64,000 nt of DNA, from NCBI RefSeq assembly GCF_000756775.1, contig NZ_CCSF01000001.1, positions 1,178,001-1,242,000 of the forward strand. The letters run 5' to 3'. Position 1 is the stretch's first letter, and the number at the start of each line of letters is the position of its first letter. Under the pieces are notes generated by a model. That model was not told the origin of the DNA, did no database searches, and saw nothing but the letters and a program-made list of their open reading frames with translations. Shown in pieces: positions 30,568 to 44,400 of the stretch. Both the position numbers and the translations under genes were made by a program. Source of the stretch: Pseudomonas saudiphocaensis (GTDB lineage: Bacteria > Pseudomonadota > Gammaproteobacteria > Pseudomonadales > Pseudomonadaceae).

Positions 30568-31938
30568 CTATTCATTCGACAGTGTCTGGAACACGTTCTG
30601 GATCACCTCATTCTGGAAAAACACACCGCCACCCACACCGACGCCACAGAGCCTGACGTACGCAGGCAAACTCTGCTGCAGATGCTCATCCAGAACCCGC
30701 ATGGCCTTCATGTTATTTACTGTCGGGACAGGAAAGCCCGTGTGCAGACGTTGGACATCGAACCACAACACGGAACCAGGCCGACAGAGTCCGATACGTC
30801 CCAACTGCTCTTCCATCACGGAAGCCAACTCGGCGTCGGCCAAATGTTCGCTGGCCAGAATCTCGATCGTGATACGCCGGTCGTCCGGATCTCCGGAGAA
30901 TGCCCGATAATTGGTGATTCGAAAAAAGTCGAAGCCTGGATCAAAGGCATAGAAATAGCAAAGGTCACTTTCGACCGGGCACGCCAACTGCATATGAACC
31001 AGACGATGGAGTATAGGCCTCTCGAAGCCGAAGGAGGACAGGTCGATATTCAACTGTCGCGCTGCGCCAACAACACCATTGGTCAGGATCAACTGAGCAA
31101 ATTCTTCCTCAAAAGCATCCCCTCGCTCATCCAGCCAAGCGACGTTCCTTGCCTCGATATCACAGCTCAACTCGCGGGCCTGACGAATGATCCGCACCCC
31201 TTGCGCGGTCAGATAACGCGCCGCGGACTCGACGAAGCCAGCAGTACCACCGCTGAAGTAGTACCGCCGCAAGGTATTGGCGAACGAAACAGGCATCTCG
31301 CGTTGATCAGGTACCGCGACCAGCTCTCGAAACCGCCCATCACCGCACTTCGCCAGCCACTCCTGCCGGTCACAACCCACCAGACGGGTCAACCCACAGA
31401 GCAATGCGGCAAATCCTGCCAGTTCGGATACGGGACGTTTGAACAACTGGCTCAGAATCGGTGACAGCACCGCATTAACGTATGCCTCACCAAACCGCTC
31501 AAGCGCCACATCCATGATGGCTTCAAATGTTGTGATCGGGCGAATCGGCTGCGTCCCTGCTACGACCCCCCATACTTCATCCAGCATGGCCTGCCTGCCA
31601 GGGTGCTGGCGAACATCGGGAAAATGCGAGTTATGCTGAAGCCTTCCCTGGTAGATAGCGCCAGCATGGCCGCCCTGACTGGAAGAAAACATCCGAATGT
31701 TCTCTTCGCCAGCCATCTTCTGCAGCAGTGCATCGATCTCAGTTACACCCGTTTCTCTGAATAGGTGGGTTCCCCTGTCGAAATACAACCCCTGCTCAGG
31801 GTAGTGAGCACCTGCCAGCAAGCCACCCAGCGTCACCTCCCGCTCAAGGATTAGAATGTCCTTGCCAGGCACCTGACGCAGTAAAGTAGCCGCGGCTACG
31901 AGCCCCGCTAACCCACCACCGACAATGACCTGTTTCAT
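30568..31938 (-). CDS. FAD-dependent oxidoreductase (amine-oxidase / UDP-galactopyranose-mutase-like)
   Basis: A 456-aa flavoprotein. The N-terminal dinucleotide-binding motif is VIVGGGLAGLVAAATLL (residues 4-20), followed by an Glu-containing strand (LILEREVTLGGLLAG). A C-terminal GVGVGGGVFFQNE probably contacts FAD. The overall plan is like protoporphyrinogen-oxidase/UGM-type enzymes found in polysaccharide clusters. It might isomerise or oxidise a nucleotide sugar, but the substrate is not evident. GGGGAG precedes the ATG at 31938, which starts the FAD motif. It lies 22 bp after the methyltransferase gene. Confidence 0.8.
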   Translation of the reverse strand: MKQVIVGGGLAGLVAAATLLRQVPGKDILILEREVTLGGLLAGAHYPEQGLYFDRGTHLFRETGVTEIDALLQKMAGEENIRMFSSSQGGHAGAIYQGRLQHNSHFPDVRQHPGRQAMLDEVWGVVAGTQPIRPITTFEAIMDVALERFGEAYVNAVLSPILSQLFKRPVSELAGFAALLCGLTRLVGCDRQEWLAKCGDGRFRELVAVPDQREMPVSFANTLRRYYFSGGTAGFVESAARYLTAQGVRIIRQARELSCDIEARNVAWLDERGDAFEEEFAQLILTNGVVGAARQLNIDLSSFGFERPILHRLVHMQLACPVESDLCYFYAFDPGFDFFRITNYRAFSGDPDDRRITIEILASEHLADAELASVMEEQLGRIGLCRPGSVLWFDVQRLHTGFPVPTVNNMKAMRVLDEHLQQSLPAYVRLCGVGVGGGVFFQNEVIQNVFQTLSNE

Positions 31939-31960
31939 GGTTTCTCCCCACCCTGCGGAG

Positions 31961-32671
31961 TCATAGCTCACCGATACACAATAAGCGCTCGCTACGCTCC
32001 AGCAGACGCTGGCCAGACAGAGCGAAACAGGCTCGCAGGGGTATTCTCTGGCCTAACCCCAGGCGTATGAGCGTGTCTTCGTACCCTTTCTTGGCCTTAC
32101 CCACCGGGATCACCCTCACCCGCTTGCAATGTCGGCTCATGATGCTGGCGATTTCGTCTTTATGAAAAAAACGGATATTGAACAGGGGGTCCGTTTCCAC
32201 AACCCGGTCAAAGTATTCCTTGAACCCGGTATTGTGGGCGTTGTGAACCGTTGCGATCATGCGCCTGCGCGTTACCCGCGCCTGTTCCCGCGCCAATTGC
32301 TCGATCTCTTCGTCACTGAACAACCCCCAGAAGCCGTTGTGGTAGGTCAGGTCAAATGCCTGATCTGAAATATCGAAACGGAAAGCGTTCATTTCAAACA
32401 TCTGGCTTGCGAGCGCGGGGAAACGCTCTTTCGCCAAGCTCACCGCCTCGGGGGAAAAATCCGCCCCGCTACAATGAACACCCATGCGATTCAGGGCCGC
32501 CATATCACGGAAGCTGCCAGCAGCAATTTCCAACAAGCTCTGCTCGTTACGGCATTTCAGAGCGCGTATGTAATACGCGTGTCGCAGGTCTGCCTGATAT
32601 TTGTCGAACACCTCGGCCCACTTCAGATCCCAGTCACGCGGGCTAGATAATTTAGGTACTGAATCGGTCAT
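31961..32671 (-). CDS. Class I SAM-dependent methyltransferase
   Basis: A 236-aa enzyme. The SAM-binding motif I is LLEIAAGSFRD (residues 46-56; the usual ExGxG appears as EIAAG), with an acidic residue in GADFSPEAV and a post-motif II DLTYHNGFW. The C-terminus is short. In this cluster it would methylate the sugar or its substituent. The ATG comes one base after the stop of the ATP-grasp gene (TGAAATG), implying coupled translation. Confidence 0.82.
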   Translation of the reverse strand: MTDSVPKLSSPRDWDLKWAEVFDKYQADLRHAYYIRALKCRNEQSLLEIAAGSFRDMAALNRMGVHCSGADFSPEAVSLAKERFPALASQMFEMNAFRFDISDQAFDLTYHNGFWGLFSDEEIEQLAREQARVTRRRMIATVHNAHNTGFKEYFDRVVETDPLFNIRFFHKDEIASIMSRHCKRVRVIPVGKAKKGYEDTLIRLGLGQRIPLRACFALSGQRLLERSERLLCIGEL

Positions 32672-32672
32672 T

Positions 32673-33677
32673 TCATCGCGTCTCGCAGCTCATGATCTGT
32701 TCGTAATGACCCCGGGCGACAATCAGATCTGGATACGCCACCGGCTGATCAATCTCTGCGCCCAAGAAACAACGCAGGGCGTTAAACACCATGTCATATC
32801 CGGCAATGCTCGAGAACGCCACCCCAGCAGAGAACCGGGGATTGATATCCATCAGGAAATAAGTGCCGGAATACTCCAGAAACTCCATGCAAATACAGCC
32901 GTGCACATCCAACTGATCAGCTAGCCATTCCGCCTGTCTACGCAGAACAGTGCAGCCGTGAATAGCCACCGAAAGCCCCGCACCGTTGGTGGTACGAATG
33001 AGCTCTTTACGGCACACAACGCTTACCGTTCCGGTACCAGCATTCCTGAGCACATCGACCACATGCACCGCCCCTGGGTAAAAAGGCTGAACGATGTAGC
33101 GCCGGTCGTGATCACGCCGGAGCAAATGTTCCACGTCCTGCTCATTCTCCAGTTTCACCAGCCCCTCACTGCTTCTGCCGTTACGTGGCTTGGCCAACAG
33201 GGGAAAACCACTCCTGAGCTCTTCCCACTGGGCCAGAGCTCGGCTCGGGATCGGCTGGACGATGTGGTCGTCGACAAAGCGGTCATGGAGTAGCAACTTG
33301 TCCCGGCAAGTCTCGACACAGGATGAGGGAGGCAAACATACGGTGACGCCGAGATCGAAGAAGCGCTCGCGCACGGACGATATGACATCCACTTCTGGGT
33401 CAGTCAGCGGAATCAAGTGGGTGACGGACTCCTGCCGACAGACTTCGAGAATAGTGTCGAGATACTCCTGCTCATAACGCGCGGATGGCAGTTGATGGAA
33501 GCCCTGCACCAAGGTTGAAGTAACCAGCCAATCGGCCGGATGCAGATCGCTGCCCAGTAACCGAACGCCCTCACAGGAAGACAGACTGCGCAGAACGCAT
33601 TCCGCCGACATGGATCCAATCGCCGTTACCAGCACGGTCACCGCCGTGCCAGCCCCCTTCGAGCCAGTTTCAGACAT
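32673..33677 (-). CDS. ATP-grasp ligase (carbamoyl-phosphate-synthase-like)
   Basis: A 334-aa protein. The N-terminal third is a Rossmann-like preATP-grasp region (VLVTAIGSMSAECVLRSL); the ATP-grasp core follows (FPLLAKPRNGRSSEG, IVQPFYPG, CMEFLEYSGTYFLMDINPRFSAG with the metal-binding Asp and Asn). Such enzymes form amide or peptide-like bonds through an acyl phosphate. Between a sugar aminotransferase and a methyltransferase, a likely role is attaching a carboxylic or amino acid to the sugar amine; this is inference. It overlaps the aminotransferase gene by 8 bp. Confidence 0.83.
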   Translation of the reverse strand: MSETGSKGAGTAVTVLVTAIGSMSAECVLRSLSSCEGVRLLGSDLHPADWLVTSTLVQGFHQLPSARYEQEYLDTILEVCRQESVTHLIPLTDPEVDVISSVRERFFDLGVTVCLPPSSCVETCRDKLLLHDRFVDDHIVQPIPSRALAQWEELRSGFPLLAKPRNGRSSEGLVKLENEQDVEHLLRRDHDRRYIVQPFYPGAVHVVDVLRNAGTGTVSVVCRKELIRTTNGAGLSVAIHGCTVLRRQAEWLADQLDVHGCICMEFLEYSGTYFLMDINPRFSAGVAFSSIAGYDMVFNALRCFLGAEIDQPVAYPDLIVARGHYEQIMSCETR

Positions 33678-34791
33678 GCAGCGGATCGCAGACCAACGAG
33701 ATGATCCTGTCCTGCTGCTGTTCCTGCATATCGGGGAACATTGGCAGGCAGATCACCTGACTGGCTATCTTCTGCGCCTCCGGCAACTCGGCGTGACTGG
33801 AGCCCTTCAGCCCTCTGTACATGGGGAAGTCGCTGAGCAACGGATAGAAGTAGCGCCGCGCCAAAATACCCTCTCGGCGCAGCAACTCGTAAAGCTCATC
33901 CCTGGCGATCGGGTAGATGCTATCCACAAAAACAGGACAATACGCGTGGTTCCAACCCACGTTTCCGGGAATTTCTGGCAACCGTATTCCAGGCACTTCG
34001 GACAAGGCCGCACGATAACGCGCAAACAGATACTCGCGTCGCGCCAGGGCCTGATCGATATGCTTGAGTTGCAATAGCCCGAATGCAGCTTGAACCTCGT
34101 TCATCTTGCCGTTGATCCCCGGCGCCACGACAGTCGTTTCATTGGCGAAACCAAAGTTCTTCAGATAATTGATTCGCTGCTTGGTTTTGGCATCCGGACA
34201 AATGATCGCGCCCCCCTCGAAGGTGTTGAACACCTTGGTCGCATGGAAGCTGAGAATGGACAAATCGCCGTATTGAAGAACGCTTCTCCCCTCCAGCGTC
34301 ACCGCAAAAGCGTGAGCCGCGTCATAAATCACTTTCAGACCATAGTTGTCTGCGATTTCCTGGATTCGCTCGACGTCACAAGGTACGCCGTAGCAGTGCA
34401 CCGGCATGATCGCAGTTGTGGCGGGCGTTATGGCTTGCTCGATCTTGCTCGGATCCAGATTGCACGAATCAGGCTCGATATCGACGAAGACAGGCGTCAA
34501 CCCGTTCCAGAGCAGCGAATGCGAAGTCGCCACGAAGGAATAAGGTGTCGTGATCACCTCACCGCTTATGCGCAGCGCCTGCAAGGCAGTCACCAGCGCC
34601 AGTGTGCCGTTACCAAACAGGCATAGGTGCTCCACACCCAGATAGTCCGCCAGGTCGCGCTCAAGCTGTTCGTGGAAAGGTCCGCCATTGGTCAGGCGCT
34701 TGCTCTCCCATATCTGCTCAAGATAAGGAAGAAACTCTTCAAGCGGAGGAAGCAACGGACTCGTAACAAAAATGGGATCGCCCATATTCAT
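33670..34791 (-). CDS. DegT/DnrJ/EryC1-family sugar aminotransferase (VioA/FdtB-like)
   Basis: A 373-aa PLP enzyme. The Schiff-base Lys is K186 in SFHATKVFNTFEGG, the cofactor Asp is in YDAAHAF (157-163), and LFGNGTLAL forms the phosphate cup. The SFHATKVFNT...GGAI wording is close to dTDP-sugar aminotransferases such as VioA and FdtB that make 4-amino- or 3-amino-6-deoxy sugars, so the product is likely an amino-deoxyhexose nucleotide. First gene of the glycan operon; its upstream 225 bp should hold the promoter. No rmlA/rmlB genes are in the window, so dTDP-sugar precursors would come from elsewhere. Confidence 0.88.
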   Translation of the reverse strand: MNMGDPIFVTSPLLPPLEEFLPYLEQIWESKRLTNGGPFHEQLERDLADYLGVEHLCLFGNGTLALVTALQALRISGEVITTPYSFVATSHSLLWNGLTPVFVDIEPDSCNLDPSKIEQAITPATTAIMPVHCYGVPCDVERIQEIADNYGLKVIYDAAHAFAVTLEGRSVLQYGDLSILSFHATKVFNTFEGGAIICPDAKTKQRINYLKNFGFANETTVVAPGINGKMNEVQAAFGLLQLKHIDQALARREYLFARYRAALSEVPGIRLPEIPGNVGWNHAYCPVFVDSIYPIARDELYELLRREGILARRYFYPLLSDFPMYRGLKGSSHAELPEAQKIASQVICLPMFPDMQEQQQDRIISLVCDPLHV

Positions 34792-35016
34792 ACCTTCGAT
34801 AAGAGGCTTCCGAATCAGGCTCCAGAAGGCCCGCGGGATATGTACCGAACGCCCAAAAACTGGCGCTACCTAGTAGTCCCGCAGCATCTGTGCAAGACAC
34901 GCGCCAGTCAACTAAATGGAGGGATAGGCGAGAAGGGAATAATCCCACTCAGGCATCGCCGGAAGGAAAACTCAACTCAACTTACCGTTCTCAGCGACAG
35001 GAATTCGATAGGGGGA
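34792..35016 (-). promoter_or_regulatory. Upstream region of the glycan operon
   Basis: A 225-bp gap between the aminotransferase start and the flgL remnant stop. It should contain the promoter for the five-gene operon. No convincing sigma-28, sigma-54 or sigma-70 match was found by eye. Confidence 0.35.
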
Positions 35017-35420
35017 CTATCGTAGCTGATTGAACAGATTCAGCCCCGCAATCTTCACATAGCTCTGCTGCGCCGCCTCGAGGATGATGGTCTGAAACGA
35101 CAGTCTCGACAGGGCTTCAGCGTAATCCAGCTCGCGCAGATCGGCCTGGACCGCCTTGTTCACCAGGGTCACGTCCTCGTTGTCCACCTCGGTGGTTTCC
35201 ACCAGATTCAGGCGCGCGCCGATCTCGGTCTGCACCTCGAGGACCTGGCCGATGCCGTTGTCCAGGTTCTTCAGGGCGATGGCCACCTCGTCGCGGATCG
35301 CCATCGCGCGGCTGGCCGACGGAGCCCGGGTTGCAATAGGTCTTCTCGCCCAGCGTCGCCAGCACCTGGACGTGCCGCCTTCATACATCTCTCCAGGCCG
35401 CCCCGGTCCCTTGCACAGCG
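35017..35420 (-). pseudogene. flgL: flgL 3' remnant (hook-filament junction protein)
   Basis: Only the end of FlgL is present. The last 95 or so residues read cleanly (AIRDEVAIALKNLDNGIGQVLEV ... LDYAEALSRLSFQTIILEAAQQSYVKIAGLNLFNQLR), the typical C-terminal D0 helix. Further upstream the sense switches frame (VLATLGEKTY in another frame, then ATRAPSASRAMAIRD), and no N-terminal part exists. In P. aeruginosa flgL directly precedes the flagellin glycosylation genes and fliC, so this is the ancestral neighbour cut by a rearrangement. Confidence 0.8.
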
Positions 35421-35607
35421 GAAGGTGACTCACGCAGACACGTCGAAAATTTGACTTTTACAGACCACAGAGAGGGAGCAGCAAAATTCCAGCCAATTAT
35501 ACCGATCAGAGACTCGATAAATGCTAATCGCTTTCTTCTGTAACCACAACTGAGCCCACCGCTCAAGACCCCAGCAGCCACTCCAGAAGCCTCTCCATCC
35601 GGCACGC

Positions 35608-36240
35608 TCAGCCCCACAGCATATTGGCCTTGATCAGTTTCGAGCCGGCACCCGACCCCGCAACCGTGGCTTCTAGGTGGGCTTTGCCAATGCATGCCGA
35701 ATTCGCGCAATTGCGCTTCGATCGTGCGGGCGCGGGTAGTTTCCGGGCTGTCGAAGTAATTGCGCAGGGAGCGAGCGCCTTTTTCGGTAAGGCGCTCGAC
35801 CTGACGCTGGTCAAGCCAGTCGGCGGCGATGATGGCTTCCAGGCTGCCGAAGCGATCCGCCAGGCATTTTGCGACGGTGCTATGAAGGGAATTTTCAGTT
35901 TATCGATCAAGCCAGCCAGGGTGGCGCAGGCGGCGAATTCGGGAATGCAGCTCGCCCTCCTCCTGCAGCTCGAGCCGCGTTCGCGCAGTTGGGCGATGAC
36001 CGTGCGGTTGTGCTCGTCTTCAAAGAAGCTATGGGTTTCGTGGGCGACTTCAAGGCCCACTTCTGGCAGGTAGACGAGCACATCCGGCAGCGCCTGGCCG
36101 ATGCATTCCAGCGAGCCCAGTGCGCGCGCCAGCAACTTGGCGGTTTCTTCGCCCACATTGGGAATGCGCAGGGCGCGGCGCGAGACGAAGTGGACGAGTG
36201 CATTACCGAGCATTGGTACTTCATGACGCACCTGGGCTGC
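35608..36240 (-). pseudogene. ligA: Internally deleted second copy of ligA
   Basis: The open frame begins MRHEVPML-GNA, as in the N-terminal adenylation domain of the intact ligA nearby. It jumps to VHFVSRRA (helix-hairpin-helix region) and again to [57 protein letters not shown]. After about residue 90 it changes frame relative to the parent, and it ends in a shortened BRCT relic (GAGSKLIKAN). At least two internal deletions and one frameshift are visible. It lacks the catalytic KLDG, so it cannot be a ligase. Confidence 0.88.
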
Positions 36241-36310
36241 TTCAGATGCAGGAGAGCATGCCCCGCCCTAACTGGCTATAATCACAAGCCAGAACATGGA
36301 GAAAGTCCCT

Positions 36311-36477
36311 ATGTCGAATCTATCGCTGCAAACCAAGAAGGCCTACTACGCCAAGGTGCGTCAGTCCAACTACGCAGCCAGCCTGCGCCTTGAGGGTTTC
36401 GACGTAGTCCCCGCTGATGCGGAGCGCAAGCCGCCTTCGCGTGAGGCCGTGCTACGAGCCTATCGTGCCAAGACCTG

Positions 36478-36478
<1 letters not shown>
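36311..36478 (+). CDS. FicA/YhfG-family antitoxin
   Basis: A 55-aa protein of the YhfG type. It reads SLQTKKAYYAKVRQSNYAASLRLEGFDV and contains the Fic-inhibitory signature S24-xxx-E28-G29, the (S/T)xxxE(G/N) motif that blocks ATP binding by class I Fic toxins. GGAG lies nine bases before the ATG. Its stop overlaps the ATG of the fic relic (TGATG), the usual antitoxin-toxin arrangement. The antitoxin is intact although the toxin is broken. Confidence 0.88.
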
Positions 36479-40440
<3,962 letters not shown>

Positions 40441-41259
40441 TTAACGCTTGACCGTCATCTTGCGGCGTTCGTATTCGACGATACGCTGGCGGTAATGCTC
40501 GATGGTTTGTGCGGTAAGGACGCTGCGTTGGTCGTCCTTCAGCTCGCCGTTCAGTTCGGCAGACAGCTTACGGGCGGCGGCGACCATCACGTCGAAGGCC
40601 TGCTTGGGATGGCGCGGGCCGGGCAGACCGAGGAAGAAGCTCACCGCAGGCGTAGTGAAGTGGTCGATATCGTCCAGGTCGAAGGTGCCGGGCTTGACCG
40701 CATTGGCCATGGAGAACAGCACTTCGCCGTTACCAGCCATGCTTTCGTGGCGATGGAAGATGTCCATTTCGCCAAAGCGCAGGCCGCTTTCCAGAATGTT
40801 CTGTAGCAACGCCGGGCCGCGGAAACCGGAAGGATCGCGGGAGATGACATTGATCACCAGCACTTCTTCAACAGGCGGCAATTCGCCCGATTCCTCACTC
40901 AGCGACTCATCGTCCTCATCGGCAACGGGGTTGAGCAGCGTCGGCACCGGTTCGTCACTGGGGAAATGCAGGTCGCCCTGCTGGGGTTCGCTGACACGAC
41001 GGTTGCCGGCATCCCGTGCACTGATCGATGGCAGGTCGTCTTCGTCCAGGGCCGGCTCGTTGTTGCGACTGACAACTCGCGGCGGGCCGAGCAGCTCGTT
41101 GTTGCTGTCATCGTCGGGGAAGCTGCTGGCAATATTGCGATCCAGCTTGAAGCGCAACTTGCCCTTACTGCCGCGCATCCGCCGCCAGCCATCGAAGAGA
41201 ATGCCGGCAATGACAATGATGCCGATGACGATCAGCCACTCGCGCAGACCGATATCCAT
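40441..41259 (-). CDS. zipA: Cell division protein ZipA
   Basis: A 272-aa membrane-anchored protein that tethers FtsZ at the division ring. The N-terminal anchor is [30 protein letters not shown], followed by an acidic, disordered linker and the FtsZ-binding domain ([39 protein letters not shown] ... [32 protein letters not shown]). It lies about 180 bp after smc in the same orientation. Confidence 0.95.
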   Translation of the reverse strand: MDIGLREWLIVIGIIVIAGILFDGWRRMRGSKGKLRFKLDRNIASSFPDDDSNNELLGPPRVVSRNNEPALDEDDLPSISARDAGNRRVSEPQQGDLHFPSDEPVPTLLNPVADEDDESLSEESGELPPVEEVLVINVISRDPSGFRGPALLQNILESGLRFGEMDIFHRHESMAGNGEVLFSMANAVKPGTFDLDDIDHFTTPAVSFFLGLPGPRHPKQAFDVMVAAARKLSAELNGELKDDQRSVLTAQTIEHYRQRIVEYERRKMTVKR

Positions 41260-41440
41260 TAATGCGTAAACCCCTGAAATCGATGGTAAAGACGCAGATT
41301 ACCGGCCGTTGAACAAACCAATCTGCGCATCGTAAAAATTGCGCTCTAAACTAGCACGACGAACGGTAGATGTGCACCGCTACCGCCTCTCTTTTATAAG
41401 CCGGCGTTACAAACACCTTCTGGCGAAAGCAGCGCTTTCC

Positions 41441-44400
41441 TCATGCCTCCACAAGCGCCACCGCCTGCTCCACGTCGACCGCAACCAAACGCGAACAACC
41501 TGGCTCGTGCATGGTCACACCCATCAGCTGATCTGCCATTTCCATCGCGATCTTGTTGTGCGTGATGTAGATGAACTGCACGGTTTGCGACATTTCCTTG
41601 ACCAGACGCGCGTAGCGACCGACGTTGGCGTCATCCAGCGGCGCATCCACCTCATCGAGCATGCAGAACGGCGCCGGGTTGAGCTGGAAGATCGCAAACA
41701 CCAGCGCCAATGCCGTCAACGCCTTCTCGCCACCCGACAACAAATGAATGGTGCTGTTCTTCTTGCCCGGCGGACGCGCCATGATCGCCACCCCGGTATC
41801 GAGTAGATCTTCCCCGGTAAGTTCCAGATAAGCGCTACCGCCACCGAAAACCTTGGGGAAAAGCGCCTGGAGGCCGGCGTTGATCTGATCGAAGGTTTCC
41901 TTGAAGCGGTTGCGGGTTTCCTTGTCGATCTTGCGGATGACATTTTCCAGCGTCTCCAGCGCTTCGCTGAGGTCGGCGTCCTGGGCATCCAGATAGCGCT
42001 TGCGTTCGGACTGTTGCTGGTATTCGTCAATGGCTGCCAGATTGATCGGCCCCAGGCGCTGGATACGCGCGTCGAGCCGCTCCAGTTCGGCTGCCGATTC
42101 CTCCTCACTGGCGCCATCCGGCAGTGTCGCGAGTACGCCGTGCAGATCGAAACCTTCTTCGTGGAGCTGATCCTGCAGCGCCTTGCGACGCACATCCAGC
42201 GCCTGCCATTCCATACGCTGCTGCTCAAGCTGGCCGCGTAGCAGGTGCGCCTGCTGTTCGGCCTGGGTGCGGCGCTTCTCTGCATCGCGCAACTCCCGGT
42301 CGGCGTCTTCCAGCGCCAGACGGGCCAGCTTTAGCTCGTCCTCCACGCCCATGCGCCGTTCGAGCAGTTCTTCCAGCTTCATCCGCAACGCTTCCAGCGG
42401 CGCCTCGCCCTCTTCCAGATTCAGGCTAAGTTGCTCGCGGCGTTCGATGGCGCGTTCGAACTGTTGCTCGAGGCGCTCGAGAGCCTGGCGGGTCGAATCG
42501 TGCTGCGCCTTGAGCGAGCCCACCCGGACCGCCAGCTGATGTGCCTGATCCTTCTGCTGACGAGCTTCCTGACGCACCCGGTCGAGCCGTTCGCGCAAGC
42601 CGTCGCGACTGGCCAGCAGCGTTTCGCGCTGTTCGGTGTCCAGCGCCATGGCATCGAGGGCGTCCTGCAACTGCAGCCGCGCCTCGGCCAGCTGCTCGGT
42701 TTCCAGAGCGCGCTGGGCGGTCAGCTCGATCAGCTCTTCATCGAGGCGACGACGGCGCAGACTCAACTGTTCCAGCCGGGCCTGGCTAGCCGACAGACGC
42801 GCCTTGAGTTCGGCTTGCTGACGGGCTTCGTCCTGCTGCCGACGACGTTGCTGTTCGCGTTCATCTTCCTGCTGGCGTTGTGCATCGCGAAGCTGGTCTA
42901 GGCGGCCGTCCAACTGCTCAAGGTCCGCTTCACGCTGTTCGCGCTCAGCCTGCAGGCGCTCCAGTTCCTGCCCGCGCGCCAGCAGCCCGGACTCGGCCTC
43001 CGCCGCACGTCGCACCCTCAGGAAATGCCGACCGACCCAATAGCCGTCACGGCTGATCAGGCTTTCGCCTTCTTCTAGCACAGCACGCCCGGCCAGCGCC
43101 TGTTCGAGGGTTTCCACGGGTCGCACCCGGCCCAGCCAGGGTGAAAGATCCGTGGCGGACTCGACCATTTCCAGCAAGCTGCCGGCGATACGCCCGCCCT
43201 GCCCCGCGCTTACCAGACGCAGATCGCCCTGCTCGAAACCGCTCATATCGAGGCCGTCAAAGGTGTCCAGCAATACAGCTTGAAGATCCGCACCCAGTAC
43301 GGTCTCCACCGCCAGCTCCCAGCCCGGCTCGACACGCAGCCCTTCAGCCAGGCGCGGACGCTGCTCCAGGTTATGCTCGCGCAGCCATTCGGACACGCCC
43401 TTGCCCGGGTCCAATGCTGCCTGTTGCAAGGCTTCCAGCGAGGCGATTCGACCGTTCAGGCGTTGCAGTTCGCCCTGTGCCTGCTGCTGCGCCTGGGACG
43501 CGCCCTGCAACTGCTCACGCAATTGTTCCAGCTGTTGTTCGGTGTCTTCCTGCGCCGCGGCCAGCTCTTCCAGATTCAGCTCGCTAATGGCCAGCTGCTC
43601 GCCCACTTCCAGCATCGCGGCATCTTCCGGGTCGCTGGCCAGCGAGGCGCGTTCATCCTCCAGACGCCGCTGCCGCTCAGCCAGACGTTCCAGGCTCTGT
43701 TCGAGCTGCTGAATGCGCGACTGTTGCACCTCGGAGGCGCGACGCGGCTCGGCGCTTTGCTGATTGAACCGCTCCCATTGCTCCTGCCAGAGCTGCATGG
43801 CGGTTTCGGCCTCTTCCAGTTGCGCAGCGGTTTCTTCCGCTGCCGCGCCTGCAAGTTCCTGCTCGGGTTCGAGCATCGCCAGTTCTTCGCCAAGCGTCGC
43901 CAGCAGGGTGCGATCGTGGCCCAGGTGAGACTCGGTTTCCAGGCGTGCCTGCTCGGCCTCACGCAAATCGTCCTGCAATTGGCGCAAGCGTTGCTGACCA
44001 TGCTGAATGCTCTGCTCGACCCGCGCGATATCGCCGCCCACGGAATAGAAACGCCCCTGAACCTGATTGAAGCGTTCGGACAGCTCATGGTGACCGTCAC
44101 GCAGGCGCTCGATACTGGCATCGGCGTTGCGCTGCTCGGCCACCAGCGCCTCGAAGGCCACGTCCTGGTCGCCGATCAACTGCTCGCGCCGGCCGACCTG
44201 TTCGTTCAGCGTCTGCCAGCGCAATGCCGACAATTGCGCCTTGAGCTGCCGCTCCTCGGCCTTGTATTGCTGATACTTCTCCGCCGACTGCGCCTGGCGA
44301 TGCAGACGTTCGAGCTGGCGCTCCAGCTCTTCGCGCAGGTCGGTCAGGCGCTCCAGGTTTTCGTGGGTACGGCGAATGCGATTCTCGGTTTCGCGACGGC

